From positions 62,001 through 126,000 of the forward strand of contig NZ_JBHZRC010000009.1 of NCBI RefSeq assembly GCF_043641075.1: DNA of 64,000 nucleotides. The letters run 5' to 3'. Below, in pieces: positions 44,620-54,622 of this stretch (position 1 is the stretch's first letter; the number at the start of each line of letters is the position of its first letter). The position numbers and the translations under genes were made by a program. The notes below the pieces were generated by a model. It was not told the DNA's origin, did not search any database, and saw only the letters and a list, made by a program, of their open reading frames with translations. Source of the stretch: Bacillus_BD oryzisoli_A. GTDB taxonomy: Bacteria; Bacillota; Bacilli; Bacillales; Cytobacillaceae.

Positions 44620-44930
44620 GCTCCATCACCCCTTATATCATAACTGTTTTATAAAAATCATTTTGTCTGTTATATAGAGTGTAATTAGACTGTTCGATGT
44701 GAGCTATTCTGCGTACCCTCGTATAGTTCTCACTTTATTTCGATTGTTAACCTTGATAAATCAGAAATATTTATATACCTACCAACATCAACAACGCCTT
44801 GATAATAAAGGATTTTTACGTATTACCTTCAGATTCTTATGAAAACTCATGTCAAAATTAGTGTCAAATTCAATGTCAAAATGGTGTTTTGATTTCTAAA
44901 TCTATTTTGACATGAAAATTCAGGAACCTT
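44620..44930. promoter_or_regulatory. Intergenic region with phased repeats
   Basis: About 310 bases upstream of the replication-relaxation gene. It contains the three phased TGTCAAA repeats and an inverted copy described separately. Confidence 0.55.
44850..44912. repeat. Three 12-bp-phased TGTCAAA repeats plus inverted copy
   Basis: TGTCAAA begins at 44850, 44862 and 44874, exactly 12 bases apart, and TTTTGACA at 44905-44912 is the inverted copy. This suits cooperative protein binding on one face of DNA, as in an operator or relaxosome/origin-of-transfer site. Confidence 0.75.
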
Positions 44931-45467
44931 TCACCAAAATGAGGTGAGTTTTTTCTCATTGTTATTGTCTTTTTCCTCAAACTGTATCAAATCTGTATTT
45001 TGTGGGTACACGATCTCATCAAAGGTCAATTCGCTCTGAAATCTTTCACTCATGTACTCTTGCATAAAGGCAGATGCCGAATGGTGGGGAACTAGGAATA
45101 CTTCAATTTTTTCCTGTTCTGAATGATCCCCAAGAAGAAAAAGAGATATATTTTGCCAAGTATCATCAAAAAAAATTCCTGTTTTTCGCAAAGAATCAAT
45201 TACAGGTTTATAAATATAGTTATCTAAATCTCTTCCTGTCTGATCTGGGAAGTAATGAACAATGAACATAGCTGCTTTCCGAAACCTTACATAAGGTTGA
45301 TCAAAGTTATGTTGTTCAAAGGTTTTCTGATTAAAAAAGCTATTTATTCGTGTTCCATCAGCGAGAATCATGTTTTTTGCCCTTAAATCTTTATAAAAAT
45401 TTCCTTTGTAAGAGAAATGATAATATGGAATATTCTTATTTTGTAGCTTAAAATCTTTTAAACTCAT
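44931..45467 (-). CDS. RusA-like Holliday-junction nuclease candidate
   Basis: 178 residues. The core DQTGRDLDNYIYKPVIDSLR then KTGIFFDDTWQNIS matches the RusA signature D-x-D-N ... K ... D-L ... DD. RusA resolves Holliday junctions. The C-terminal 30 residues are acidic and poor in structure. It is at the end of the conjugation operon, after the lytic enzyme gene and a hairpin. Confidence 0.7.
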   Translation of the reverse strand: MSLKDFKLQNKNIPYYHFSYKGNFYKDLRAKNMILADGTRINSFFNQKTFEQHNFDQPYVRFRKAAMFIVHYFPDQTGRDLDNYIYKPVIDSLRKTGIFFDDTWQNISLFLLGDHSEQEKIEVFLVPHHSASAFMQEYMSERFQSELTFDEIVYPQNTDLIQFEEKDNNNEKKLTSFW

Positions 45468-45603
45468 TATTTAATCTCCCCGGTTGTATATCTTCTTTCT
45501 TTATAGTGATCTGTACACAATCACCTGTGTGTAATCGCCCAAAAAACCTACCTGACCAATACCTTGAACCAGGTGTTAATATCCAAAAATCTATAAACAA
45601 ATA

Positions 45604-45633
45604 GCCCTGAAAGTACTATATCACCTTCAAGGC
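45604..45633. terminator. Hairpin between the hydrolase and RusA-like genes
   Basis: Imperfect stem: GCCCTGAAAGT pairs with ACCTTCAAGGC. T-rich on both sides (better on the plus strand). In the pattern of hairpins placed before downstream genes. Confidence 0.55.
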
Positions 45634-45640
45634 AAATTTT

Positions 45641-46741
45641 TTATCCTCCTAACCATGGAGTTAAATATGGTGTAGGATCAATTCTGTTTCCATTCAACCA
45701 AACTTCAAAGTGTAAATGTGTTCCTTTCCCTGTGGAGGACCTTACGTTTCCCGTATGCCCCATTGTACCAACTACTTGACCTGCTGATATTTGTTGCCCT
45801 TCACGGACGCCTAGAGAGCTAAGATGCGCATAAACAGTTTTCAGTCCATTACTATGCTCCACCTGCACAACATTTCCCCAGCCACCATTCCAGCCTGTTC
45901 TAGAATAAACCACTGTTCCGTTTTTAAATGCAACAATAGGTTTCCCTAGATCAGCATCACCTGCTTGGTTAATATCAATACCTTCATGAATTGTTCCCCA
46001 GCGTGAACCATAAGGTGATGTAATATTTTTGGTATGAGGTACCGGCCACACAGTATCTCCTATCATACTTATTGGCACTTGATTATTCTCCTTTGCAATA
46101 TAACCTGATGAATAAAGATTAAAATGCATAAAAACTTCATCAACATACCAGTCGGCATGGTTATATGCATATACAGCATTTTTTAAGGGATCCGAGTATT
46201 TCCCATCCGTTGACATATTAGCAGTAAGATATTTAGCAGCTGAAAAAATAGCATCTTCAATATCACTGGGGTCAGCTTTACCATCCCCGTTAGCATCTAC
46301 GCCATAGCCTCCATATTTTGTTATTAATTCAGGATTTATTAAATCTCCATTGGACATATTTCCCTTTCCCAATCCTCCACAGGAAGGGTGTCCCCATCCC
46401 ATCCAGGTACATGGCATAAATTGAACATGCCCCGTTGCCCCAACTGGTGATTCCATAACGCCAAGAGTTGAGAATCTGGTTTCTACTCTATGAATTGCTG
46501 CTAAAATAATCCACTGGTCTAGATTATATTGTTCTGCTGCTCTTTGATAAATTGGAATTAATTCTGAAGGAATTTCATTTTCCCCAATCGGTCCTAAAAT
46601 CATCCCATCAAATTCAGGCTTATCATCATCAGTAAAGCTTGATAGTAAAGAAGTTCCCATCGCGAAAACTAGAATGACCAAGGTTATAATAATTGCTAAC
46701 AAAGGAATAGATAAAATTAGAATCCATTTAGAAATTTTCAT
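45641..46741 (-). CDS. Bifunctional cell-wall hydrolase (lytic transglycosylase + M23)
   Basis: 366 residues. One N-terminal membrane helix (about 5-30), then an SLT-like lytic transglycosylase domain (about 60-200; WIILAAIHRVETRF, ATGHVQFMP), then an M23 peptidase domain (about 235-360) with zinc ligands HEGID and HLHFE. Equivalent to CwlT/TcpG/VirB1, which open peptidoglycan for the conjugation channel. In the Tcp-type operon. Confidence 0.92.
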   Translation of the reverse strand: MKISKWILILSIPLLAIIITLVILVFAMGTSLLSSFTDDDKPEFDGMILGPIGENEIPSELIPIYQRAAEQYNLDQWIILAAIHRVETRFSTLGVMESPVGATGHVQFMPCTWMGWGHPSCGGLGKGNMSNGDLINPELITKYGGYGVDANGDGKADPSDIEDAIFSAAKYLTANMSTDGKYSDPLKNAVYAYNHADWYVDEVFMHFNLYSSGYIAKENNQVPISMIGDTVWPVPHTKNITSPYGSRWGTIHEGIDINQAGDADLGKPIVAFKNGTVVYSRTGWNGGWGNVVQVEHSNGLKTVYAHLSSLGVREGQQISAGQVVGTMGHTGNVRSSTGKGTHLHFEVWLNGNRIDPTPYLTPWLGG

Positions 46742-46753
46742 AGATTCATTACC

Positions 46754-47446
46754 CTAGTTAGTTAAGGTGATAATTGCATTTTTCACTTTAAACTTATCTT
46801 CATTTTCCTTTGTTATTATTAAACGATATTCTAAAACCTCATCCTTTGTTTTTTCACCTGCGTGATTATATACCGTTCCATTTATCCTTGACATCCACAT
46901 AATCTCTTTACTGGATACATCGTATGGTTCATACAACTCAATACTTTTTACTTCCTTTCTAAATGTGGTTAAGGTTGATCTGGGAACCTCTTTAGATACT
47001 TGCTCATATAAATCTGTTGTCATATATTCTTTAACGTTTTCAATATGCGATAGTGGATCACCGCCGTCAAATGGATAATAGTTTTCAGAGAATTGCCTTG
47101 CTACTTCATTAGATGCCTTAATATCTTCTTCAGAAAAAAAATCTTTTAATTCTGCTATTTCTACTATTTCTCCTTTGGAGCCATCTTCTATCACATCAGC
47201 CAACTTTTCATTTGGTTCAATTTTTTGTAAGTCACCTGAATCTGTTGATTTAGTCTCTTTAGTTGTATTATCTTGGGGAGAAGGACTGGTAAAGAAGAAA
47301 CCTTTGTCTTCTTGTAGTTGGGCTTCTTCTTTTTCTCTTTTCTCTGAATCCGTATTTTTCCCTTCTACAAAAGAAAAGATTAATAGCACAAAAGCTAATC
47401 CTATCATGCTATTAATCATATTGTTTTTTGTTTTGGGATCCATCAT
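46754..47446 (-). CDS. Membrane-anchored conjugation protein (VirB8/TcpC-like second copy?)
   Basis: 230 residues with one N-terminal helix (about 8-27), an acidic/serine-rich linker (30-90) and a C-terminal globular domain (about 110-230; NEVARQFSENYYPFDGGDPL ... EVLEYRLIITKENEDKFKVK). The length and order (one helix, then a soluble domain of NTF2-like look) are compatible with a VirB8-like part of the channel, but similarity is only structural impression. Confidence 0.6.
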   Translation of the reverse strand: MMDPKTKNNMINSMIGLAFVLLIFSFVEGKNTDSEKREKEEAQLQEDKGFFFTSPSPQDNTTKETKSTDSGDLQKIEPNEKLADVIEDGSKGEIVEIAELKDFFSEEDIKASNEVARQFSENYYPFDGGDPLSHIENVKEYMTTDLYEQVSKEVPRSTLTTFRKEVKSIELYEPYDVSSKEIMWMSRINGTVYNHAGEKTKDEVLEYRLIITKENEDKFKVKNAIITLTN

Positions 47447-47471
47447 ATATCACCCACTTTGTATAAGGAGT

Positions 47472-49574
47472 TTATTCACTTAGATTTTTTGTATCTAAAT
47501 TTGTTTCTTCAAGACTAATAGATTGATCATCATTGTCCACAATATATTCTTTATTGGTTTGTTCAAAGTTGCTATCAAGTACAGGTCGTTGATTTTGTAG
47601 TGAAGAACTACCCATAGGCGTACTTTCAAATTTAGAGCTCTGCAACGGTGTTGATTGATCAGTCGGGATATCAACCATCTTGCTGTCTTGAATTGACGGT
47701 GAGGTTAAATTATTTGCTTTAATAGATTCTCCACTTAGTCCTAATTCAGTTCCTGCTTGCTCTAATTGTTGAGTTTCTTGATCCTTTGTTACTCCGATAA
47801 TATTACTCTTTTTTATTTCCCCCGGGGTGGAATGGATCATTTCATTTGGTAAATGTTGTTGGGTTAAGTGAGCATTAGCTGCTTCATTATTTATTGGTGC
47901 TGAATCGCTTAAATTCACTTCGGATATGTTATTACCTGCTTCCGTTTGAACCTGTCGATTCATTCGGTCCATCATCATCATATTAATGGATGCCCCTCTT
48001 GTCATTTCTGACAAGTCAGACTCTCCTGTGATAGCATTGCCTAAAGAACCACCTATATTTGCTCCTAACAAAGCACCTTGGGGCCCAGCTGCTACTGCGC
48101 CAACTATAGCACCACCTGTGGTTAATGTATTACTCATACCTTTTTTCGCTGGATCGATAAATGTGGAATTCATCTGTTCCCTCATTATGCTGAGTTCTTT
48201 TGAACCCAATGAGAATACATTAAATATGCGTTTCCTCAAGAGGAATAATGTAAAAAGGATTAGACTTTGAAGAAGTGTTGTAATGATATACCCTTGTGTT
48301 CCTCCACCAAGTGTATCAATGTTGTATAGAACATCCGTAATACCGAAAATGACCAAAGCGATAACTGATAAGCCCATCTTTAATAAAAGCGGTATAGACA
48401 TTTCAAAAAAATATCGTTTTAACACGCCAAATTGGTTTGGCATAGCGCTCCACAAAAATACAAATGGGGCAATTAGTGCAATCACTAGAAACCAGAATTG
48501 GAAAATGACGAGGAATAACGCTAATAAAAAGATAGGAATAGAACTAACCGCATTCGTAATTGTCATCACGCCTACAAATACAAGACGATTCATGACACCA
48601 GCATATGTAAGTGTCTCATTTCCGTTTTCCATTACTTCTTTGATAACAATATTTGTCCTTTCCTCACTTTTTTTTGTTGTTAACAATTCTTCTACCCGAT
48701 TTGAACCAATATTTTCTTCAATGGTTGTTCCATATTGCAGCATAAGATATGGCTTATGAACAAACATAGTAAAGATATTATCGTTCATTTTTTCACGAAC
48801 TGTTGTATTTTCGATAATCCCACTCGTATCATTAACATCTATATCGATACTTCCTGATAATAAAGCAGCTGATAGATCCGTCGATACACTATGAGCTCCT
48901 TTCAAAACATCTGCATAGTTACTGAAAAATAACAAAGCTAATGTTAGTGCAAATACCGACTGCAAAATACTGCTAAAGGCTGAAATAGACGCTTTTTTAA
49001 CAATAAATTGATACAATGTAAAAAGAGCAGTCAATAATGAAACAAGTCCTAAAAAGCCGCCAAATAGACCCGAGTTTCCAAACTTCGTACCCGATATACC
49101 CGTAAAATTCTTAATTGTTTCTTCGATGTTGTCTATTAAAGCACTTATAATATTTGTGTTATAAGCGAAATTCAGAATAGCTAACATAACATTTGTCATA
49201 AACACATTAAGTTTGAAACTCATATCTACAACAAAAAATATTGAATAATGAAGTGTTTCGGATATTTTATCGTCTACAACTTGCAATGAAACAAAATCCC
49301 ATGCATTACTGAAAAAACCCTTTTCTTCAAGTTCAGCTGGATTAGCAATATCAAGTGTATATTGGACTTTATCACCTTTATATGCTCCATAACTTGAACC
49401 ATACATTGGATCTTCTGGGCCAAGTTCAATTTCTTGTTTTTCATTATTTTCAATAGTAGATTCAGATTCATCTATTCTTTCTGAGCCTTCAGCAAATGAT
49501 TGAATAGAGGGAGAACTGATCAAGAATATTATGATTAGAGAAAATAAAATAATTATTTTATATTTTTTCCTCAT
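47472..49574 (-). CDS. VirB6/TcpH-like channel membrane protein
   Basis: 700 residues, GGAGAGAGG upstream. A signal-like start (IIILFSLIIIFLISSPSIQSF) is followed by an extracytoplasmic segment, then about six to eight membrane helices (for example 105-130, 160-210, 330-470). The last 200 residues are hydrophilic and low in structure (NLTSPSIQDSKMVDIPTDQS). This topology fits VirB6/TrbL and the ConG/TcpH protein of ICEBs1 and pCW3, the core of the membrane channel. Confidence 0.82.
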   Translation of the reverse strand: MRKKYKIIILFSLIIIFLISSPSIQSFAEGSERIDESESTIENNEKQEIELGPEDPMYGSSYGAYKGDKVQYTLDIANPAELEEKGFFSNAWDFVSLQVVDDKISETLHYSIFFVVDMSFKLNVFMTNVMLAILNFAYNTNIISALIDNIEETIKNFTGISGTKFGNSGLFGGFLGLVSLLTALFTLYQFIVKKASISAFSSILQSVFALTLALLFFSNYADVLKGAHSVSTDLSAALLSGSIDIDVNDTSGIIENTTVREKMNDNIFTMFVHKPYLMLQYGTTIEENIGSNRVEELLTTKKSEERTNIVIKEVMENGNETLTYAGVMNRLVFVGVMTITNAVSSIPIFLLALFLVIFQFWFLVIALIAPFVFLWSAMPNQFGVLKRYFFEMSIPLLLKMGLSVIALVIFGITDVLYNIDTLGGGTQGYIITTLLQSLILFTLFLLRKRIFNVFSLGSKELSIMREQMNSTFIDPAKKGMSNTLTTGGAIVGAVAAGPQGALLGANIGGSLGNAITGESDLSEMTRGASINMMMMDRMNRQVQTEAGNNISEVNLSDSAPINNEAANAHLTQQHLPNEMIHSTPGEIKKSNIIGVTKDQETQQLEQAGTELGLSGESIKANNLTSPSIQDSKMVDIPTDQSTPLQSSKFESTPMGSSSLQNQRPVLDSNFEQTNKEYIVDNDDQSISLEETNLDTKNLSE

Positions 49575-49593
49575 AGTTATTTAATCCTCTCTC

Positions 49594-50082
49594 CTATTGA
49601 GACTCCACATATTTATGAACCGTATAGGATTGTTTGGGATACTTCTCAATTAATTTTGATAGATGACCATAATCGATGGAGCCGAGACTCTTTTTATTTT
49701 CATCTAACACTTGGTTCTTCAATGGATCATTTCTAAAGTGCTCTCCCTTTATTACAAAAATTGCATCCTCAGCTTTATATTCCCCATCTTTTTTTACAAC
49801 ACTTATCATATATAAACTATCTTTTTTAATTTCAGGATTATAGTAGGTTACTTGATATAACATTTGATTATACTTTTCTTCAAAACCATTAAATGCCACA
49901 AGTTCATATTTTTCTCCTGTTTCCTTTTTATCAATCAACATTTCATTCAGAAGATGTTCCTCAGCTGCTCGATCATATTCTTCATAACTTTTTTCAACCT
50001 GTGATACTTCCTTTTCAGAACATCCCACGAGAAATACAATAACTCCCATACACAGTAATACATTCCTTAATAATTGTTGCAT
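49594..50082 (-). CDS. Conjugation operon lipoprotein
   Basis: 162 residues from the ATG at 50082 (AAAGGGGC upstream); upstream codons overlap the VirB4-like gene end and are not needed. Lipobox VFLVGC with C21, then a small domain (YDRAAEEHLLNEMLIDKKET; VAFNGFEEKYNQMLYQVTYY). Between the VirB6-like and VirB4-like genes. Possibly an outer-face part of the channel or a surface/entry exclusion protein; unknown. Confidence 0.7.
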   Translation of the reverse strand: MQQLLRNVLLCMGVIVFLVGCSEKEVSQVEKSYEEYDRAAEEHLLNEMLIDKKETGEKYELVAFNGFEEKYNQMLYQVTYYNPEIKKDSLYMISVVKKDGEYKAEDAIFVIKGEHFRNDPLKNQVLDENKKSLGSIDYGHLSKLIEKYPKQSYTVHKYVESQ

Positions 50083-50107
50083 GTAATCATTTGCCCCTTT
50101 CTGTGAT

Positions 50108-52777
50108 TTATACAATGACTTCTTCTATCTCCTCCTCCTGTGGTGTTCCTTCTGTATTCGCAATTTCATCTGGTAATTGATTAACATAACCTCTCCGTTT
50201 TCTTTCTCTCTCCCGTTCTTCTTCAGTAGAAGTAGAGGAGTCAAACGCTTTTGCTAAGTCCGCAAAAACCGGATCAATTTGGATAATAGCCGAACGGCCA
50301 TAAATATCTTGGAATAAACAATTTCCTTTGCTCATGTTACGGATTTTATTAATATTGGTATTGGTTTGTGGCAGATTCAGGAATTCGAGCATTTCCATAG
50401 CTTCTTGCTTAGTACGTAAACCAAAGCTAAATTTCATCCCTATATTTGCTACATCTTTATTATGATCTGTGGCATTTTGGGATCCTTTTAACAGAGTAGT
50501 GTTATAATATCGACCCATTCGTACAATAAAATTCATTAACTCTCGTCCAACAGGCGTATTATCAATAGCACTTGCCTCATCTTGCAAAATGACTTTGTGG
50601 CGACTTCTATCCTGCGTGAACATATATTGCTTTGTAAAGGCAGTAATTGAAATAAGAATTGCTTCCGATATTTTTTCAGATGGTCTTAACTTTTCTGATG
50701 AACCATCCGGTAAATTCAAATTTTGAACCATAAGAATTTGTATTGGTTTATCAATCTTCATAGTATTGTAGTCTTGACCAACTTCTCCAAATAGTAATAG
50801 AGATAGTGATTGTCGCTTCAAAGACACTAGTGTATTTTTGATTGTTTCTAGTGCAGTAAAGCGTTTTTCGGACATCTTTTCGTCTGGATTTTCATATTGA
50901 TCTTCTAGATATGAGATAACGGCTCCGATACATGGATCTGGCATATTCTTCACCTGTTCAACAGCATCACTCAAAATGGTGTAGCCAATATCTTGAATAT
51001 CCACACCTACAAGATAAGAAAGAATATCCAACGCATGAGATTTTCCTTCTTCCACATCAACACTTGTTCGGAAAGGATCAAGACAGCCTGCGTCTTTCCT
51101 ATCTGCTCCCAATGTCCATTTTGAAATGAATTCAGAAGGAATCATAGGAAGGCTATTCCAACCTTTTCTATCTCCTTTTGGATCAATGATTAAAGCTTGC
51201 GAACCCGTTAACACTGATAAATACGTGTAAAGGTTCATAAAGAAGGATTTCCCTTTTCCAGTTGCCCCAGCCACAAGGGCTGAAATGGAGTCTTCAATAT
51301 TATTTAGACCTTCAAATGATTTAGCAGCAAGATCTGGTTGGATAAATACAGGACGTTGCAGACGTTCAGTATAGCCAATAAAGAAGCCCCGATTATCGCC
51401 AATATTGGTGGTTGCGCCAAACATCATTCCCGACAATACGCCACTTTCCACTTCAATTTTGTAATCGTTATTAATTTGACGGCTGCCAGGCAGTTTTTCC
51501 ATCATGAGATTTAATTGTTCCCCGTATGGTGCAACTATCTTAATCCCATATGTACTTAGCTCATCTTTTAGCCTTCTGGAGCGAATCTCTAATTCTTTTT
51601 CGCTTTCTGCAGATACTTTAAATACAAATGAGCATGAATATGCCGGAATTCCAGTTTTGCTAAATAAACTTTCTGCTTGTATGGTCCCTTTTTCCGATTG
51701 GTTCAAGCTTAAATCAGTTGAGCTGCCAGCCTTATTAGCCTCTTCTCGTTGGTCTTGATATTCTAAACGTTTATCGGACAGCTTCTTCAATATCAATTTA
51801 TTTGACTGATAATAAGCTCTGATAGATACCGATACCGGAAATGGCACTTTTGACTGCAAATGATACAACCATTCAAATCCAGGAAAATAGTTCTCGGTAT
51901 TCAATTGCTTGGCAACAAAATAACGAGTGTACAGCTTCTTTTCTTTATCCTCAATAATCTTGCTAATCAAAAGTGAGGTTGGCGATATTTCCTCAATATT
52001 AGCGTCCTGCAGCTCCACAAATCCCATCTCATGTGGTCGAACTGCTTCATGTTCCATACCCTCTTTATTCAATCCTTTTACTTTTTCGCCGAAAGTATAA
52101 TTATGTCTGACTTCTACATCATTATTTGAGGGAGAAACAGATGTTTCCTTCTCAATTAAATAAATACATTCAGCCTGTGTTGCTGATTGAACTAGGCAGT
52201 TATAAGCTGAAGCTAGAGATTCTCTCACAATTTCAGCTTGTTGTTTCCAAGCAAGAATTTCATCAGTTAAAATGTCTGTTGCGTGCAACCCCACCGCTTT
52301 ATTAACTGGAGAATTTAATCCCTTCAGAAATTCATTTATGATTTTGAAAGCAGAGGTTCCATAATTACTGTCTTCGTATCTATTGTTTTGTGGATTTAAC
52401 TGAATTCCGATATATTGAATGTTTTCACTCGTTTCCGTAATGTTCTTTTGTTTAGAAATAGTTTCTTTCAAAACATTCAGATATCTAATCCCGTTTTGTC
52501 GTAATAAATAATCTTTTTCTTTAATTTCAGCAATCGTATTGTCAATTATCTCTTCAACATTGGTGGGAAAAGGTTCTAAAATAAAATGCAAATCGCTACT
52601 ATTATTTTCTAAGAAAGATCGTTGCTTAATGAATGGAATGAACTTATCATCATGATCTAGAAAGTCATAGTTAAATCCAGAAATCCTATAATATGCCGTA
52701 ACCGTTCCATCTTTTCCAAATACTAAATTTTGATCAATATGTTTAATTGGGAAATCAAGTACTGCTCTCATCGGCAT
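50108..52777 (-). CDS. VirB4/TcpF/ConE-type ATPase
   Basis: 889 residues. The start may be either of two ATGs two codons apart; AAGGAA fits the second better. Walker A GATGKGKS at about 503-510 and Walker B VILQDEAS at about 728; a conserved FDPFRTSV-like segment (GCLDPFRTSVDVEEGKSHAL) also fits. The N-terminal part is the VirB4-specific domain. It overlaps the TcpE stop by 23 bases. It powers DNA or substrate transfer through the channel. Confidence 0.93.
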   Translation of the reverse strand: MPMRAVLDFPIKHIDQNLVFGKDGTVTAYYRISGFNYDFLDHDDKFIPFIKQRSFLENNSSDLHFILEPFPTNVEEIIDNTIAEIKEKDYLLRQNGIRYLNVLKETISKQKNITETSENIQYIGIQLNPQNNRYEDSNYGTSAFKIINEFLKGLNSPVNKAVGLHATDILTDEILAWKQQAEIVRESLASAYNCLVQSATQAECIYLIEKETSVSPSNNDVEVRHNYTFGEKVKGLNKEGMEHEAVRPHEMGFVELQDANIEEISPTSLLISKIIEDKEKKLYTRYFVAKQLNTENYFPGFEWLYHLQSKVPFPVSVSIRAYYQSNKLILKKLSDKRLEYQDQREEANKAGSSTDLSLNQSEKGTIQAESLFSKTGIPAYSCSFVFKVSAESEKELEIRSRRLKDELSTYGIKIVAPYGEQLNLMMEKLPGSRQINNDYKIEVESGVLSGMMFGATTNIGDNRGFFIGYTERLQRPVFIQPDLAAKSFEGLNNIEDSISALVAGATGKGKSFFMNLYTYLSVLTGSQALIIDPKGDRKGWNSLPMIPSEFISKWTLGADRKDAGCLDPFRTSVDVEEGKSHALDILSYLVGVDIQDIGYTILSDAVEQVKNMPDPCIGAVISYLEDQYENPDEKMSEKRFTALETIKNTLVSLKRQSLSLLLFGEVGQDYNTMKIDKPIQILMVQNLNLPDGSSEKLRPSEKISEAILISITAFTKQYMFTQDRSRHKVILQDEASAIDNTPVGRELMNFIVRMGRYYNTTLLKGSQNATDHNKDVANIGMKFSFGLRTKQEAMEMLEFLNLPQTNTNINKIRNMSKGNCLFQDIYGRSAIIQIDPVFADLAKAFDSSTSTEEERERERKRRGYVNQLPDEIANTEGTPQEEEIEEVIV

Positions 52778-53270
52778 GTTCCTTTCTCTTCCAATCCCTC
52801 CCGAGATTATAAGAAATCGAGATTTGAGGATTCATTTTTACCTTTCTTCCTTTGAACTTTTTCTGTTTTTCTACTTTTACTGTGGCATAACCAGAGAACA
52901 CATAGTTAGTTGGCTTTTGAATTTCTCTTCCCCGACAATAAGTTACTTTTTTCATTTTCCTATATTGATAGAATAAAAAGGATCTTAAGAATGCCAATGG
53001 CATACGCCCTTCTGCTGGAATATCTGATAGCAGATAAGCCAAAAAGGCCGGTATAATTAAAAGAAACGATTCTGGTAACAAGTGAAGGGGTAATCCCAAT
53101 ACAGGGGTAAAGTACAGCACCACTTCTAAAACTAAGATGAATAAAAAGTAAAGTAATGTCTTTAATTTTAGGGGCCTTCCCAATTTCAATCCGAATAACT
53201 GATAAATTTTTCTATCAAACTTTAAAAAGTCATTTAAAACAAGCAACAATACTCGTTGATTTTTTTCCAT
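52755..53270 (-). CDS. TcpE-family conjugation protein
   Basis: 171 residues, GAAAGGGA upstream. Two hydrophobic segments (about 40-60 and 65-85) after a basic start (FDRKIYQLFGLKLGRPLKLK), then an arginine-rich tail: the layout of TcpE (pCW3) and ConD (ICEBs1). It recruits the ATPase to the membrane complex. Overlaps the VirB4-like gene. Confidence 0.82.
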   Translation of the reverse strand: MEKNQRVLLLVLNDFLKFDRKIYQLFGLKLGRPLKLKTLLYFLFILVLEVVLYFTPVLGLPLHLLPESFLLIIPAFLAYLLSDIPAEGRMPLAFLRSFLFYQYRKMKKVTYCRGREIQKPTNYVFSGYATVKVEKQKKFKGRKVKMNPQISISYNLGRDWKRKEHADESST

Positions 53271-53298
53271 GAGTATCCCTTTCTGGTCGTTAAGTTAA

Positions 53299-53520
53299 TT
53301 AAGCACCCAGCTTTAGTTTTTCTCCAAACCATTCAGACAAATTCACAATAACATTGGGATTTACGATAAAGATCCCTACAAACGCTATCCCAATAACAGC
53401 ACCTAACATGGCAATCCAGGCTCGTTTTGCAGCTGTTACTAAAACAACAACAATTAACACTATCATGAGCACATATCCTGCTTGTTCTTTAACCCAATTG
53501 AATACTTCTTCCAAACCCAT
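53299..53520 (-). CDS. TcpD-like small membrane protein
   Basis: 73 residues from the ATG at 53520 (GGGGTGAG upstream). One helical segment followed by a second (YVLMIVLIVVVLVTAAKRAW; LGAVIGIAFVGIFIVNP). Same place as TcpD/ConC between TcpC and TcpE. No catalytic motif. Confidence 0.75.
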   Translation of the reverse strand: MGLEEVFNWVKEQAGYVLMIVLIVVVLVTAAKRAWIAMLGAVIGIAFVGIFIVNPNVIVNLSEWFGEKLKLGA

Positions 53521-53590
53521 TTGACTCACCCCATTGTCTTTTTCTTATTTACGCTTTTTTCTTCATCCACTTTTAAATCAGCAGCAGTCT

Positions 53591-54598
53591 CTATTTTACT
53601 GCTTGCCCTTTATGTTCATCCATTCCACTTACCACATATTTACCATTTTTCTGTACAGCTGTAAGTTGGTAATTTGTATCAAAAGCAATACTTGAATCGG
53701 GATCTATAAAAGTAACCTCCGTATAAATCACAAATTCTTTATTTTCACTGGCTTTAAATATTTCTGCACTCTCAACTTTCTCAAATATCATGGTTTTATT
53801 TAAGCCTTGAATGACATCATCTTCAGCTAAAAGATAGTTTAATTGATCCTGGGGATCTTCCGCATAACTACGGAAAAAGGTTGTCAAAAATCCTCTAACT
53901 TCTGTAATATCTTTTTCTTCAGCGCGTTTTAGTTTTGGATAAGTTACCTTATCTAGTGTTGTTCCTTCTTGTACATAAGTGAATTTTGGCAATTCATAAA
54001 TACCAAACGAATGTCCATCATAAGCAACCGGAACTACGAAATATTTAACTCCTGCTTTTTCGTTCTTTACCGTTACACCATCTTCCTCAAATTGATAAAG
54101 CTTAAAGTTTACTTTCAATGTAATAGTAGAAATATTATTTCCTTTATCTTCCGTACCTTTTACTACTGCATCAACAAATTGGGAATTCCACGATAATTTG
54201 TCAATTCCAAGGCCTGCATGTTCATTTAAATTATTCCCCAAGTATTTAACCAATGCTTCTTGACGTTGTTTGATACCCTCTGTAGAATTCACCCATGTAA
54301 AATAATCTTGGGAGAAATCCTTTGCAAATTGTACAGCTTCTTGCGACATGGCCTTATTGGTTTTAATTTCGATTTTCTGATCAGCATTTACTTCATCAGA
54401 ATTACCAAACACATTTACAAAAACAACGAGCAGCATAAACCCAAATAATGTCCAAAACGTGATTACTCCTACCATCCTTGCAACAAACCCTTTAGGTCTA
54501 ATAGATCTGTTTTTTACCTTTTTCTTTTTGGTTTGTTGCTCGATTTTCTGATGGCCATCGTGTTGTTCCGTAGAAAAAAGTTTCTTCTTACTAAACAT
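53591..54598 (-). CDS. TcpC-type conjugation protein
   Basis: 335 residues, GGGGGAAG upstream. A basic cytoplasmic tail, one helix (about 45-70; VGVITFWTLFGFMLLVVFVN) and two extracytoplasmic NTF2-like domains (about 90-210 and 225-330; KAMSQEAVQFAKDFSQDYFT; VRGFLTTFFRSYAEDPQDQL), as in TcpC and ConB. It is a VirB8-like scaffold of the transfer machine. Well conserved in Gram-positive elements. Confidence 0.88.
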   Translation of the reverse strand: MFSKKKLFSTEQHDGHQKIEQQTKKKKVKNRSIRPKGFVARMVGVITFWTLFGFMLLVVFVNVFGNSDEVNADQKIEIKTNKAMSQEAVQFAKDFSQDYFTWVNSTEGIKQRQEALVKYLGNNLNEHAGLGIDKLSWNSQFVDAVVKGTEDKGNNISTITLKVNFKLYQFEEDGVTVKNEKAGVKYFVVPVAYDGHSFGIYELPKFTYVQEGTTLDKVTYPKLKRAEEKDITEVRGFLTTFFRSYAEDPQDQLNYLLAEDDVIQGLNKTMIFEKVESAEIFKASENKEFVIYTEVTFIDPDSSIAFDTNYQLTAVQKNGKYVVSGMDEHKGQAVK

Positions 54599-54622
54599 CC
54601 TATCGCTTCCCCCTTTCTTCTC

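Noticed and set aside
48283..48759. 158-codon plus-strand frame
   Set aside because: Shadow of the VirB6-like gene on the minus strand, with no ribosome site.
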